A model generated the notes under the pieces. It was given only the letters and a program-made list of their open reading frames with translations, did no database searches and was not told the DNA's origin. The position numbers and the translations under genes are program-made. From Morganella psychrotolerans (GTDB lineage Bacteria; Pseudomonadota; Gammaproteobacteria; Enterobacterales; Enterobacteriaceae), in NCBI RefSeq assembly GCF_001676055.1, contig NZ_LZEX01000044.1, positions 1 through 64,000 on the forward strand: a DNA stretch of 64,000 nt, written 5' to 3'. Shown one piece after another: positions 27,275 to 36,607 of the stretch (its first letter is position 1; each line of letters starts with the position of its first letter).

Positions 27275-30046
27275 TTAAAAATCGTAATTCATCTGTAACC
27301 AGAACTGACGGCCCGGATCGTAGGCAATCACTCTGTTTCCGCCGTAAATAAAGGTATCGGCGACATTTTTATTATTCAGTACGTTATTGATTTCAACAGA
27401 GACTGATGCGCCGTACGCAAACTCCGGTTTCCAGTTCACGCGGGTATCCCAGGTGAATTTAGAGGCAAAGTTTTCTTTCTGATACACACGTAACTCACCG
27501 TATTGAGGATCACGGATAATTTCGTTTTCATGACGGACAGCCTGGCTGCGCGCACCCCACCATTGCAGGCGGTTATATAAAGAAACGCCGTAGTTATCCC
27601 AGTCGCTGGTCAGTTCAACATTGAGTTTCAGCGGTGAATTGAAGTTACTTGCCGGTAGATCGCTGACATCAATCACCTTGCCGCCATACATAACTTTGTC
27701 GGAGTTAATTGCCGAGCCCGGTTCAAAGAACGCATAACCCTGGTCAGACGGGAAGTTGCTTTTGGTCTGCTGCCAGACAACGGAGGAAGAGAAAACATGA
27801 GATGCCTGCGCCCATTCCCACGGCTGACTGTTGCTGACGGCGAGTGTGACTGAGTCGTGCTTGCTGCGTCCGGCGTTATCAAAGGTGCGGATCTTTCCTT
27901 TGTCGCTGTATTTGTCCGGACCGGTTAAGTTTTCGTATTTTGTCCGGCTGCGCACTTCGTCATAGCCTTCGCGGTGGACATAGGTCAGACGCCAGGTGGT
28001 GCTGAGAATTTCCTGCTGAAGACCGAGTGAAATTTCGTCGTTATACGGGGTTTTCAGTGAATCCAGACCCTCGAAATCATTAGTCGGAACCCATTCTTCG
28101 TTCCAATTACACATATAACATTTTTCAAGCCCGGCATTCTGCGCGCCGTAAAGTGCATACGTCAGCATCGAACGGCCGTAATAGCGGTTGGCACCGGCGA
28201 TCAGCAGGGTATTTTTATTACCGAAGAGGTCATAGGTTGCCGCTAAACGCGGGGCAATATTGGTACTTTGCACAAAATCATCACGATCAACACGAATACC
28301 CGGGCGCAGTGTCAGGCGGCCAATCTCAATGTTGTCATCGGCAAACAGGGAATAGTTGTTATAACTGACGGATGCGGTACCCGGCAGGAAACGGTGAATG
28401 TTAGTTATGTCCATACCCATTCCTGCATAAGTGGCGTAGTCATCACTGGTGTGATAGTGCGATTTATCACGGATATAACGACCTTTGGTGTAGGTGGTTT
28501 CCATTCCCAGTGTCGGGCGGTGTGTCATGCCCCAACCTTCTGATTGCAGGAAGCGGGCAACGGCTTTGGTGGTGACATTATCCTGCTCTGTCCGCAGGTC
28601 GCCCAGCCCGCCCATTTTGGTGTTAATAATGGTTTTGCCGTCCGGTAATATATCTTTCAGCTCATAAAAGTGCTGCTCATCATTTATCCGGTCATCTTTC
28701 AGTTTTTGATAGCCCAGGGTGAATTCCAGATCCGCCAGGCTGGTCTGATGTTTCAGGACGCTGGTGAATCCTAACCCTTTATGGTTATTGTCATAACCGG
28801 AGTTGGCAATGTTTGAGGCAAATAGACGGGATTTATAATCGGAATAATTCATGGAGATATCCGCGGTTGTCACCGGGGAAATATCCATTGCATATTTTAC
28901 AAACAGGTTATCGGAGGTGCGTTTCTGGTTGCGTTTGCGTTTATCGAAATCATAACCGACAAGCGTGTCGCCATCCATTACCGCCATCAGCACCGAGGTA
29001 TTGGCGGGAATGTCGGAAGTTCGGCGGGACGCAGAAACGGTCAGACCGCTGTTTTCAGTCACACCGACTTCAAACCAGCCACCGAAATCCTGTTTGTTAT
29101 ATTCATTCTGGAAACGAGCCGGGTTACTGATGTCATTTTTGGATGAATCAATCGGCTGCGAAGAGTCTTCAAATAAGGTGTTCCAGGAGGAGCGGGTAGT
29201 ACGGTAATACACGTGTCCGCTATTTTCACCGTTCCAGCGGCGGCTGGTGACATCCACGCTGCCGCCGGTAAATCCGCCGAATTCCACCGGGATATTATTA
29301 TCATAAACCGTCACACTGTCGATCAGGCGGCTGTCGATATACAGTCCCTGGTCGCCGGTATCCACGCGGGTGGAGGTTTCACCGAGTGTATTTTTTGCCG
29401 GGTCAAAATCGTTGTTAAAACTGATGCCGTCGAGTTTATACGCATTCTGGAAACTGGATGCACCATGAATAGAAATACGCGCCGGTTTGATTTCACCCTG
29501 ATTGAGGGAAGAGCTGTCGTTTCCGGCAAACTGTACCGCCGGGTTCGTACGCAGCAATTCTGTCACGTTGCCGTCGCCGGTACTGCGCTGGCTTATCTCT
29601 TCTGACGTAATATATTGCGGAGCCGACATCACATCGGTTGCCGGGTGATACGCCATTTCACCCTGCACGCGGGTTTCCGGGATAAGAATGGTATCCCCGC
29701 CGGTGGTCAGCGGACGGATAACAAAACTGCTTCCGGTCTGTACCATGGTCAGGCCGGAGCCTGCGAGCAGAGTCTGGATCGCCGTTTGGGGTGAATAGCT
29801 GCCGTGGAGTGCCGGTGCGCGCAAGGCGTTTAACTGACCGGCATCATAGAGTAATTGGATCTGCCCCTGTTTTGCGATGGTGTTCAGTGAGCTGGTAAGC
29901 GCCTGTTCCGGCAGATCCAGCGTGATATCGGCCACTGCCAGTGGTGTCACCGCCAGCCCGAGTGCCAGCACAATGGCTGAGCGCAGTGCTTTTGCGGTGT
30001 ATGGTGAAGATTTTATTGTCATTGTTATTATTTCCGAATATGCCAT
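27275..30046 (-). CDS. yddB: TonB-dependent receptor with STN signalling domain (YddB-like)
   Basis: The protein of about 923 residues has a signal peptide, a secretin/TonB short N-terminal (STN) domain (about residues 45-115; DITLDLPEQALTSSLNTIA), a TonB-box-like segment (DTILIPETRV), a plug, and a 22-strand barrel ending in phenylalanine (WLQMNYDF). STN domains talk to FecR-type anti-sigma factors, and fecI- and fecR-like genes lie directly upstream. It heads the yddB-yddA-pqqL import operon. A CYMC motif sits near residues 641-644 in a probable outer loop. The start may be ATG 30046 (good agggg upstream) or ATG 30022. The ligand is unknown. Confidence 0.88.
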   Translation of the reverse strand: MAYSEIITMTIKSSPYTAKALRSAIVLALGLAVTPLAVADITLDLPEQALTSSLNTIAKQGQIQLLYDAGQLNALRAPALHGSYSPQTAIQTLLAGSGLTMVQTGSSFVIRPLTTGGDTILIPETRVQGEMAYHPATDVMSAPQYITSEEISQRSTGDGNVTELLRTNPAVQFAGNDSSSLNQGEIKPARISIHGASSFQNAYKLDGISFNNDFDPAKNTLGETSTRVDTGDQGLYIDSRLIDSVTVYDNNIPVEFGGFTGGSVDVTSRRWNGENSGHVYYRTTRSSWNTLFEDSSQPIDSSKNDISNPARFQNEYNKQDFGGWFEVGVTENSGLTVSASRRTSDIPANTSVLMAVMDGDTLVGYDFDKRKRNQKRTSDNLFVKYAMDISPVTTADISMNYSDYKSRLFASNIANSGYDNNHKGLGFTSVLKHQTSLADLEFTLGYQKLKDDRINDEQHFYELKDILPDGKTIINTKMGGLGDLRTEQDNVTTKAVARFLQSEGWGMTHRPTLGMETTYTKGRYIRDKSHYHTSDDYATYAGMGMDITNIHRFLPGTASVSYNNYSLFADDNIEIGRLTLRPGIRVDRDDFVQSTNIAPRLAATYDLFGNKNTLLIAGANRYYGRSMLTYALYGAQNAGLEKCYMCNWNEEWVPTNDFEGLDSLKTPYNDEISLGLQQEILSTTWRLTYVHREGYDEVRSRTKYENLTGPDKYSDKGKIRTFDNAGRSKHDSVTLAVSNSQPWEWAQASHVFSSSVVWQQTKSNFPSDQGYAFFEPGSAINSDKVMYGGKVIDVSDLPASNFNSPLKLNVELTSDWDNYGVSLYNRLQWWGARSQAVRHENEIIRDPQYGELRVYQKENFASKFTWDTRVNWKPEFAYGASVSVEINNVLNNKNVADTFIYGGNRVIAYDPGRQFWLQMNYDF

Positions 30047-30077
30047 AGGTATCCCCTATGACAGAAGACGCGGAAAT

Positions 30078-30087
30078 GATAATTATC
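30078..30087. promoter_or_regulatory. Possible Fur half-box before yddB
   Basis: The palindrome GATAATTATC within aaatgataattatcctc resembles the core of a Fur box. It lies between fecR and yddB, 32 bases before the ATG of yddB. The match is partial. Confidence 0.35.
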
Positions 30088-30111
30088 CTCACCTGCGAAT
30101 CATTCTTTTTT

Positions 30112-31077
30112 TCATTTATTTTTATTATTCTTAATAATCAACAGCGTGCCATTTGGCTGTTCTGTCACGCTGACCGGCAGAACCTGCGGCAGGGCAGTAA
30201 AAAAGGATCCGGCATCATCAATATTGACCCGCCCGGAGACGCGCAGCTCTCCGGCATTGGCAGCAAGTGAAATGGTGCGGTTGTGATAAGGGGCGAGGCG
30301 GGAAACCACGTCGCGAAGAGGCATATCGGTCAGGCTGATTTGTCCGTTGCGCCACTCTCCGGCCAGCTCCGGCAGGATATGGCGGATGACAGGTTTATGT
30401 CCGCGCGCCGTACTGACCGCTTCATCACCGGCTCTCAGATAAACCGGGCTCTCTTTTGTTGCATCACGCAGGGCAACAATGCCGCGGGCAACGGATACGG
30501 TGATTTCAGTGCCCTGTTTGCGGACATCAAATTCGGTCCCGACAACAGTAATTTCCCGCCCGTCTGCCTGAATGATGAAAGGCCGCCAGGGATTGGTTTT
30601 CACCTGAAAAAAGGCATTACCCCGGACAAGTGTGATGCGCCGGTGTGTCTGCTCGTAAGCGATGTCGGCCTCACTGTCGCGGTTGAGAAAGATCCGGCTG
30701 CCATCCGGTAATATCATGGATTTACTATCTGATGTGGTGGCCAGCGTCAGGTTATCCATCAGCAGCGCAGGTAACTGACTGTAAGGCAGAAACAGCATGA
30801 TCAGGATAAAAAAACCGGCGAGTGTGTGGCGCAGCGGGCGCAGAACGGAAAAAGTACGGACAGGTTTTTCTGCGGCAACCGCCGGGCGCGGCAGAGAGGA
30901 CATATCACTCCACATCTGCGCCATCTCATCAAATGCCTGCTGATTTTCAGGGGATGCCGCCAGCCATGAGCGCAGCTCATTCTGCTGATGTGCGTTCATG
31001 CTCTGACTGTGCCAGCGCGTGAACCACAGCGCGGCGGCATCATCCCGTTCGTCCTGCTCCTGCGCGGTATCTGCCAT
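30112..31077 (-). CDS. FecR-family anti-sigma / sigma regulator
   Basis: This 321-residue protein has an N-terminal cytoplasmic FecR-N domain (AALWFTRWHSQSMNAHQQNELRSW layout, about residues 15-55), one membrane segment near residues 85-110 (HTLAGFFILIMLFLPYSQL), and the periplasmic FecR domain with NRDSEADIAY, TLVRGNAFFQV and TEFDVRKQG. It relays the state of the YddB STN domain to its FecI-type sigma factor. The ATG overlaps the fecI stop codon (TAATG), so the two are translationally coupled. The downstream yddB start is 66 bases away. Confidence 0.88.
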   Translation of the reverse strand: MADTAQEQDERDDAAALWFTRWHSQSMNAHQQNELRSWLAASPENQQAFDEMAQMWSDMSSLPRPAVAAEKPVRTFSVLRPLRHTLAGFFILIMLFLPYSQLPALLMDNLTLATTSDSKSMILPDGSRIFLNRDSEADIAYEQTHRRITLVRGNAFFQVKTNPWRPFIIQADGREITVVGTEFDVRKQGTEITVSVARGIVALRDATKESPVYLRAGDEAVSTARGHKPVIRHILPELAGEWRNGQISLTDMPLRDVVSRLAPYHNRTISLAANAGELRVSGRVNIDDAGSFFTALPQVLPVSVTEQPNGTLLIIKNNKNK

Positions 31078-31615
31078 TATCCGTCCTTCTGTTCTCCGGC
31101 GTTCATGGCGCGCTTGCATTGCAGCAGGGCGCGGGCAATATGTTTTTCCACCATACTGACTGAGATATCCATTTGTTCCGCAATATCACTTTGTGACAGT
31201 CCGTCAAAGCGGTAAAGCACAAACGCTTCCCGCTGGCGGGGAGGTAATTGGTTTAACACTTCGTACAGCCGCGTCAGGCGCTGCTGATGCTCAAGCTGTA
31301 CCTGCGGATCTGCATTATCCTGTGCAATATCAGCCGCCTGTGAATCATCCCATTCACTTACCTGATCACGGCCTTTGCGCTGGCTGTGACGCCAGTGATC
31401 GACCAGCACATTGTTGGCGATTTTAAACAAGACGCCCGGGTTTCCTGCACAGAAGTGTCCCCGCCGCCTTTAAGCCAGCGTGCGAATACATCCTGTGACA
31501 GATCGCGGGCATCCTGACTGTTGCCCAGCCGCTTGTGGAAGAAGCGGACAAGCTGATGATAGGTTGAGTGATAGGCGCCGGCGATCAGCCTGCTTACCGA
31601 TTTTTCAGTTGTCAT
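31077..31615 (-). pseudogene. FecI-type ECF sigma factor, frameshifted
   Basis: The N-terminal half, from ATG 31615, encodes sigma region 2 (YHSTYHQLVRFFHKRLGNSQ, DLSQDVFARWL). The C-terminal half in another frame begins FKIANNVLVDHWRHSQRKG and carries region 4 (LPPRQREAFVLYRFDGLSQ). They join at about 31429-31436, where cgggcgtcttgttt lacks one base against the expected codons for RAFLFKIA. Adding it gives 179 residues, a normal FecI size. A sequence error is possible. If real, the surface-signalling circuit would lose its sigma factor. Coupled to fecR. Confidence 0.8.
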
Positions 31616-31725
31616 TTCTCTGGTGTATATCAACGTGATTGTAAATGAAGGGATCATTACGCACGGCTTGGAAAAATCCAAAAATCTTATTGTTGTTATT
31701 AGAATTATTATTAATAATAAAAAAG

Positions 31726-31748
31726 AATATCATTTGCATTATCATTAT
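31726..31748. promoter_or_regulatory. Probable Fur box between fecI and tonB
   Basis: The stretch aatatcatttgcattatcattat, read on the minus strand, gives ATAATGATAAT followed by GCAAATGATA, close to the Fur repeats GATAAT-GATAAT-CATTATC. Its place between the divergent fecI- and tonB-like genes suggests iron control of both. Confidence 0.6.
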
Positions 31749-31805
31749 GCCTGTAATTTTATAAATTGAAATACGTAAATAACGATTAAAAAAGTGAGCT
31801 GAGTG

Positions 31806-32582
31806 ATGTTGAATGTGGCTGCATCCTGTTATCAAAACAGGCGATATCCGATAGGCGCAATGGTTGCGAGTCTGGGGGTTCATGCGCTTGTGCCGGTGCT
31901 GTTTCTGGGCTGGCTGACATTCTCTTCTGAAGAACAGAAAGGAATGTTGCCCCCGGCGTTTGAACTGACCGCGGGGATTTATCAGCTGGAAAGCGCACCG
32001 CCGGAAAAAGCGGAAGGTATAAAACAGGTAATGTCACAACCGGCACCACAGCCGGTAACCGAGCCGGAGCGTGAGGCACTGACCGATAAACTGGCACAAT
32101 CTGACCGGGGAACCTGGACGCGAAAAGCAGAAAAACCCAAGAAAAAAGCAGAGAAAAAGCCGGTTACTGTCGTGAAAACACCGGAAATACAAAGTCCTTC
32201 GCCTGTGATGGCGGAGAGCACCTCGGCACCGCGTCAGGGAGACAGTTCTGCCAGCCGTGCTGATTTTACCAGTTATGCACCACAAGCCGTCAGCGGCAGT
32301 ACCGGTTGGGAAAGTGCGGTACATACACATCTGGCGAAATACAAACGCTACCCGCGGGCATTGTTGCGTTATAAATCGACCGGGGTTTCCCATGTAAAAG
32401 TTATCCTGAATACACAGGGAAATGTGATTTCAGCTGAACTGGTTAACTCTTCCGGCACAACACAGCTGGACAAAGAAGCCCTTGCCACTGTTCAGCGGGC
32501 AGCGCCTTTTCCGTTACCGCCGCATGACCGTATCCGTGACGGGCATATTGAGATAGTGACCCCTATTGGTTTTTACCTGTAA
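31806..32582 (+). CDS. TonB-family energy transducer
   Basis: The 258-residue protein has an N-terminal membrane anchor (about residues 17-40; MVASLGVHALVPVLFLGW), a Pro/Lys/Glu-rich periplasmic spacer (EKPKKKAEKKPVTVV) and a C-terminal TonB domain (YPRALLRYKSTG, VKVILNTQGNV, ALATVQRAAPFPLPP). It is divergent from the fecI-fecR-yddB genes and probably a dedicated TonB for YddB, like FusB in Pectobacterium. No exbB/exbD is present in the window. ATG 31806 or GTG 31803 are both possible starts. Confidence 0.85.
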   Translation: MLNVAASCYQNRRYPIGAMVASLGVHALVPVLFLGWLTFSSEEQKGMLPPAFELTAGIYQLESAPPEKAEGIKQVMSQPAPQPVTEPEREALTDKLAQSDRGTWTRKAEKPKKKAEKKPVTVVKTPEIQSPSPVMAESTSAPRQGDSSASRADFTSYAPQAVSGSTGWESAVHTHLAKYKRYPRALLRYKSTGVSHVKVILNTQGNVISAELVNSSGTTQLDKEALATVQRAAPFPLPPHDRIRDGHIEIVTPIGFYL

Positions 32583-32584
32583 CC

Positions 32585-32645
32585 AGCAGACAATTCCCGA
32601 AATTACGTGGTTATAATTAGGAATTGTCTGTATTTTCTGTATTTT
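32585..32645 (+). terminator. Possible terminator after tonB-like gene
   Basis: An 11-base perfect stem CAGACAATTCC/GGAATTGTCTG with a 22-base loop, followed by a T-rich stretch (tattttctgtattttt). The loop is long, so strength is uncertain. Confidence 0.55.
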
Positions 32646-33240
32646 TCCCTTCTTACATCAGCTTTTCTTCATCAATCTTTCGGTTTTTCTATGGGTTTTC
32701 TTAATTTATCTAAATGAGTTTTAGTTACTCATATCGTAACTGTATCGGTAAAGCCTGTGTATATCTGAAGAAAGTGCAATGCCGGCAGAATAAACCGGAG
32801 ATGAGTACACAATATTAATTAGAGATATTTATGTTTTTGGTGGCAAATACACCAAGGGTGAATATAAAAAAGAGTATGTTACACTGCAGAGCGTGTCACT
32901 TTATGTTCATGTGATATCGGTGGGAACCCGGCATTATGCTGATTTAATTCAGTAGGAAGTCAGTGTTTTCACCCGGTATTTGTGTCAGGTGTTACTTGTT
33001 ATTTCAGGGCGAAATTATCAGGAAAACAGGTAGTGTTGTTACCCGTTGACAGGCATGTCGAATAAAAGAATTTAATATATAAGAAATCTGATTTTTACGA
33101 TGATTCATTAATATGCATCATTTTCAGACTGAGCTTCAGAGGTATAAACTCTGTACACTCGGATTCATTTCTGTATAGGTAATTTTGCGCAATTCCGGAT
33201 TAATTAAAAATTGTGAATTTTAGTTAGGTAAGGATAAATA
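32646..33240. other. Long intergenic region before the nickel-type ABC operon
   Basis: About 595 bases, AT-rich, without a gene I can support. It should hold the promoter of the ABC operon. An imperfect palindrome gATGATtcattaatatgcATCATttt at 33100-33125 could be a regulator site, but its spacing does not fit the E. coli NikR operator. Confidence 0.45.
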
Positions 33241-34836
33241 ATGATCAATAAGTCGATTTTTGCACGAACACTCGTTTCTCTGCTGTTAGGTACCGCTATC
33301 AGTGCTTCTGCACTGGCTGCGACAGAAAACACCGGTCATACATTACGGCTGGCTATCGGCGCGGAGCCGACCGAAGGGTTTGACCCGATGCTCGGCTGGA
33401 GCCACGGCAGTTATTTATTACTGCACAGCCCGTTACTGAAACAAAAGGCCGATCTTTCCTGGCACAGCTATATGCTGGACAACTATACCCACAGTGATGA
33501 CGGAAAAGAGTGGACGCTGACGCTGAAAAAAGACCTGAAATTCTCGGATGGCTCTCCGCTGGCCGCGAAAGATGTCGTATTTACTTATAATAATGCGGCA
33601 GCAAGCGGTGGCAAAATCGATATGGGGAACTTCGCCAAAGCCGAAGAAATTAACCCGCAAACCGTCAAAATTACCCTTTCCGCTCCGCAAAGTACGTTTA
33701 TTAATGTCTTAGGCTCTCTGGGGATTGTTTCAGCTGATAAATACGACGCCAAACAATATGCTCAGAAACCAATCGGTGCGGGTCCGTACCGTCTGGTCAG
33801 TTTCCAGCCTGGTCAGCAACTGATTGTTGAGGCCAACCCGTACTACGCCGGACCGAAAAATGACTTTAATAAACTGATTTTTGTTTTCCTCGATGAAGAT
33901 GCCGCCTTTGCCGCAGCACAAAGCCGCCAGCTCGAAGTTGTCCGTATTCCGCCGGTGATCGCAGCGACCGCCGGGGATGTTAAGGGCATGAAGCTGGTTG
34001 AACGCGCCAGTGTGGAAAACCGCGGCATTGTGTTCCCTATTCCGAAAGCCGGCGAAAAAGATGCGCAGGGTAATCCGATCGGAAACGATATCACCTCTGA
34101 TGTGGCTGTCCGTAAAGCAATTAACTATGCGATTGACCGTAAATTGCTGGCGGAACAAGTGATGGAAGGCTATGCCGTCCCTGCCTTTACCGGGGTTCAC
34201 GGGTTGCCGTGGAATAATCCGGACGCTGCATTTAAAGATGGTGATGCGGAAAAAGCAAAACAGATTCTGGAAGAGGCCGGCTGGAAACTGAACAAAGACG
34301 GTCTGCGTGAAAAAGACGGAAAAGTCGCGAAGCTGACTCTGTGGTACACCAGCGGAGATACTACCCGCCGTGACCTGGCCCAGGCGCTGCGTGCATTCCT
34401 GAAACCAATCGGAATCGAACTGGATTTACAATCCGGCAGTTGGGAAACCGTTGAACGCCATATGCATTCGAACCCGACACTGTTCGGCTGGGGCAGTCTG
34501 GATCCGATGGAATTAGTCCATCATTACAGCAGCAAGGCCGCCGGTGTGGAGTTCTACAACCCGGGCTACTATAAAAATCCGCAGGTGGATGCCATCCTGG
34601 AAAAAGCCATGAGTGCCGCCGATCAGGAACAAGCGATCCCTGTCTGGCAGCAGGTGGACTGGAACGGTAAAACCGGTACCGGGATTAAAGGTGACGCTGC
34701 CTGGGCATGGTTACTCAATGTTCAGCATACCTATGTTGTGAATAATTGTGTGGAACTTGGCACAGGTGCGCCGGAAATACACGGCTCGTGGTCACTGTTA
34801 AACAGCGTGGATGACTGGGCCTGGACCTGTAAATAA
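33241..34836 (+). CDS. Nickel/peptide-type ABC substrate-binding protein (YntA-like)
   Basis: The 531-residue protein has a signal peptide (LVSLLLGTAISASALA) and a family 5 extracellular solute-binding fold (LRLAIGAEPTEGFDPMLGW at the mature N-terminus, WTLTLKKDLKFSDGSPLAAKDVVFTY, and YAIDRKLLAEQVM). It heads a four-gene operon with two permeases and one ATPase, directly before urease genes. In Yersinia the comparable yntABCDE importer supplies nickel to urease. Nickel as substrate is inferred from family and neighbours, since family 5 also includes peptide binders. Confidence 0.85.
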   Translation: MINKSIFARTLVSLLLGTAISASALAATENTGHTLRLAIGAEPTEGFDPMLGWSHGSYLLLHSPLLKQKADLSWHSYMLDNYTHSDDGKEWTLTLKKDLKFSDGSPLAAKDVVFTYNNAAASGGKIDMGNFAKAEEINPQTVKITLSAPQSTFINVLGSLGIVSADKYDAKQYAQKPIGAGPYRLVSFQPGQQLIVEANPYYAGPKNDFNKLIFVFLDEDAAFAAAQSRQLEVVRIPPVIAATAGDVKGMKLVERASVENRGIVFPIPKAGEKDAQGNPIGNDITSDVAVRKAINYAIDRKLLAEQVMEGYAVPAFTGVHGLPWNNPDAAFKDGDAEKAKQILEEAGWKLNKDGLREKDGKVAKLTLWYTSGDTTRRDLAQALRAFLKPIGIELDLQSGSWETVERHMHSNPTLFGWGSLDPMELVHHYSSKAAGVEFYNPGYYKNPQVDAILEKAMSAADQEQAIPVWQQVDWNGKTGTGIKGDAAWAWLLNVQHTYVVNNCVELGTGAPEIHGSWSLLNSVDDWAWTCK

Positions 34837-35804
34837 TGCGCAGTGCCCTATTTCTTTTTGTGCGGTTTGTTTGTCTGCTGACGGTGACAGCTGCGGGGGT
34901 GTTTATCCTCCTCAGCTATTCACCGATAGATCCGATACGTGCCTATATCGGAAACGATTTATTGCACGTACCACCGGAGCAATATCCGGTGATCGCCGCC
35001 CGCTGGGGGCTGGATCAACCGCTGTGGCAGCGTTTTTGGATCTGGTTTTCACAGATGATCCGCGGTGACCTCGGGTATTCGATGCTGTATAACGCGCCGG
35101 TGTCTGAGGTGATTTCAGCAAGGCTGGGGCCGTCACTGGCGCTGCTTATCAGCGCCTGGCTTTTCTCCGGTATTGCCGGGTTGCTGATGGGTCTGGTGGC
35201 CGGGCGGTATCTGAATCGCTGGCCGGATAAGATTATTTCAGCATTTGCGTATCTGCTGGCCTCGATCCCGACATTCTGGATAGGGCTGCTGTTATTGTCC
35301 CTGTTTGCGGTTTCCCTGCAATGGGCACCGGTCTGCTGCGCCTGGCCGATGGGCGAGGATGCTGACAGTGCAACATTCGGACAGAAGGTTCACCATCTGA
35401 TCCTGCCGGTACTGGCGCTGGGGCTGCTGGGTGTCGGAAATATTGCGCTGCATACGCGGGCAAAAGTGGCTGAAGTGATGAGCACTGAATTTATCCACTA
35501 CGCAAAAGCGCAGGGGGATAAAGGCTGGCCGATGATTAAATTTCATGTGCTGCGCCACGCGATTACACCGGCGCTCTGTTTGCAGTTTGCGTCTGTCGGG
35601 GAGTTACTGAGCGGCTCACTGCTGGCGGAAAAAGTATTTGCCTATCCCGGACTGGGGCAGGCTACGATAGATGCGGGTTTACGGGGAGATATCCCGTTAC
35701 TGATGGGCATTGTGATGTTTTGCGCGATCCTGATTTTTATGGGGAACAGCACAGCGGATATTCTGCTGCGCCGTATTAACCGGGGGGTTATCCGCGAATC
35801 ATGA
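34836..35804 (+). CDS. ABC permease, nickel/peptide type, first subunit (YntB/NikB-like)
   Basis: The 322-residue inner-membrane protein has about six membrane segments. The N-terminal part with DPIRAYIGNDLLHVPPEQ is typical of OppB/NikB subunits. The cytoplasmic EAA-type loop is near residues 215-245 (YAKAQGDKGWPMIKFHVLRHAITPAL). The ATG overlaps the stop of the binding protein (TAATG), so translation is coupled. It pairs with the next gene to form the membrane channel. Confidence 0.88.
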   Translation: MRSALFLFVRFVCLLTVTAAGVFILLSYSPIDPIRAYIGNDLLHVPPEQYPVIAARWGLDQPLWQRFWIWFSQMIRGDLGYSMLYNAPVSEVISARLGPSLALLISAWLFSGIAGLLMGLVAGRYLNRWPDKIISAFAYLLASIPTFWIGLLLLSLFAVSLQWAPVCCAWPMGEDADSATFGQKVHHLILPVLALGLLGVGNIALHTRAKVAEVMSTEFIHYAKAQGDKGWPMIKFHVLRHAITPALCLQFASVGELLSGSLLAEKVFAYPGLGQATIDAGLRGDIPLLMGIVMFCAILIFMGNSTADILLRRINRGVIRES

Positions 35805-36607
35805 CCTATAACCCGAACCGCGCACTGTTAAAACTGACCGGCACATTACTGATGCTTGTCCTGCTGGGCGTGTACGCCATCTGGATAACGCATCTTGATA
35901 TTGATATGGACTTCCTGGCGCGGCGTCAGGCGCCGTCTGCCGCTCACTGGTTTGGTACGGACAGCCTGGGGCGCGACCTGTGGGATCGCACCTTTCAGGG
36001 AATGGCGACCAGCCTGCAAATCGGGCTGATTTCCGCTATGACCAGTGGCCTGGTGGCGCTGACCATGGCAGGGTTGTCCACGGTGAACAAGGGAACAGAT
36101 TATCTGGTCCGTGGTGTGATTGATGCCCTGCTGGCACTGCCGCACCTGTTGTTACTGATTTTAATCTGCTTCACGCTGGGCGGCGGGAAAGCCGGGGTTA
36201 TCTGGGCGATAGCCCTGACGCACTGGCCGAAACTGACCCTGATCCTGCGCTCGGAGATTTTGCGGGTACGGGAAACGGATTATGTGATGCTGGCACAGCG
36301 CATGGGAAATTCGCGACTGTATTGTTGGCGTCATCATTATCTGCCAATGTTATTACCGCAGTGGATTGTCGGCACATTACTGATGTTCCCGCACTCTGTA
36401 CTGCACAGTGCAGCGCTCAGTTTTCTGGGCTTTGGTCTGGCACCGCATGAAGCATCGCTGGGTATTTTGTTATCAGATGCGCTGCGCTATCTCAGTACCG
36501 GTGCCTGGTGGCTGGCGTTCTTCCCGGGGTTTGTGCTGGTGGGGTTGGTCTTACTGTTTGACCAGTTTGCAAAAGCGTTACAACAGCTCTGGCTGAGGAT
36601 CGCATAA
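35801..36607 (+). CDS. ABC permease, nickel/peptide type, second subunit (YntC/NikC-like)
   Basis: The 268-residue protein has the NikC/OppC layout: HWFGTDSLGRDLWDR at the N-terminal side, then the EAA-type loop (YVMLAQRMGNSRLYCWRHHYLPMLLP) and LSFLGFGLAPHEASLG. It overlaps the previous permease by 4 bases (ATGA), and its stop codon overlaps the start of the ATPase gene. It forms the channel with the first permease. Confidence 0.88.
   Translation: MTYNPNRALLKLTGTLLMLVLLGVYAIWITHLDIDMDFLARRQAPSAAHWFGTDSLGRDLWDRTFQGMATSLQIGLISAMTSGLVALTMAGLSTVNKGTDYLVRGVIDALLALPHLLLLILICFTLGGGKAGVIWAIALTHWPKLTLILRSEILRVRETDYVMLAQRMGNSRLYCWRHHYLPMLLPQWIVGTLLMFPHSVLHSAALSFLGFGLAPHEASLGILLSDALRYLSTGAWWLAFFPGFVLVGLVLLFDQFAKALQQLWLRIA

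Noticed and set aside
33095-33130. NikR operator before the nickel-type ABC operon
   Set aside because: The palindrome ATGAT-N12-ATCAT does not match the GTATGA-N16-TCATAC spacing known from E. coli.
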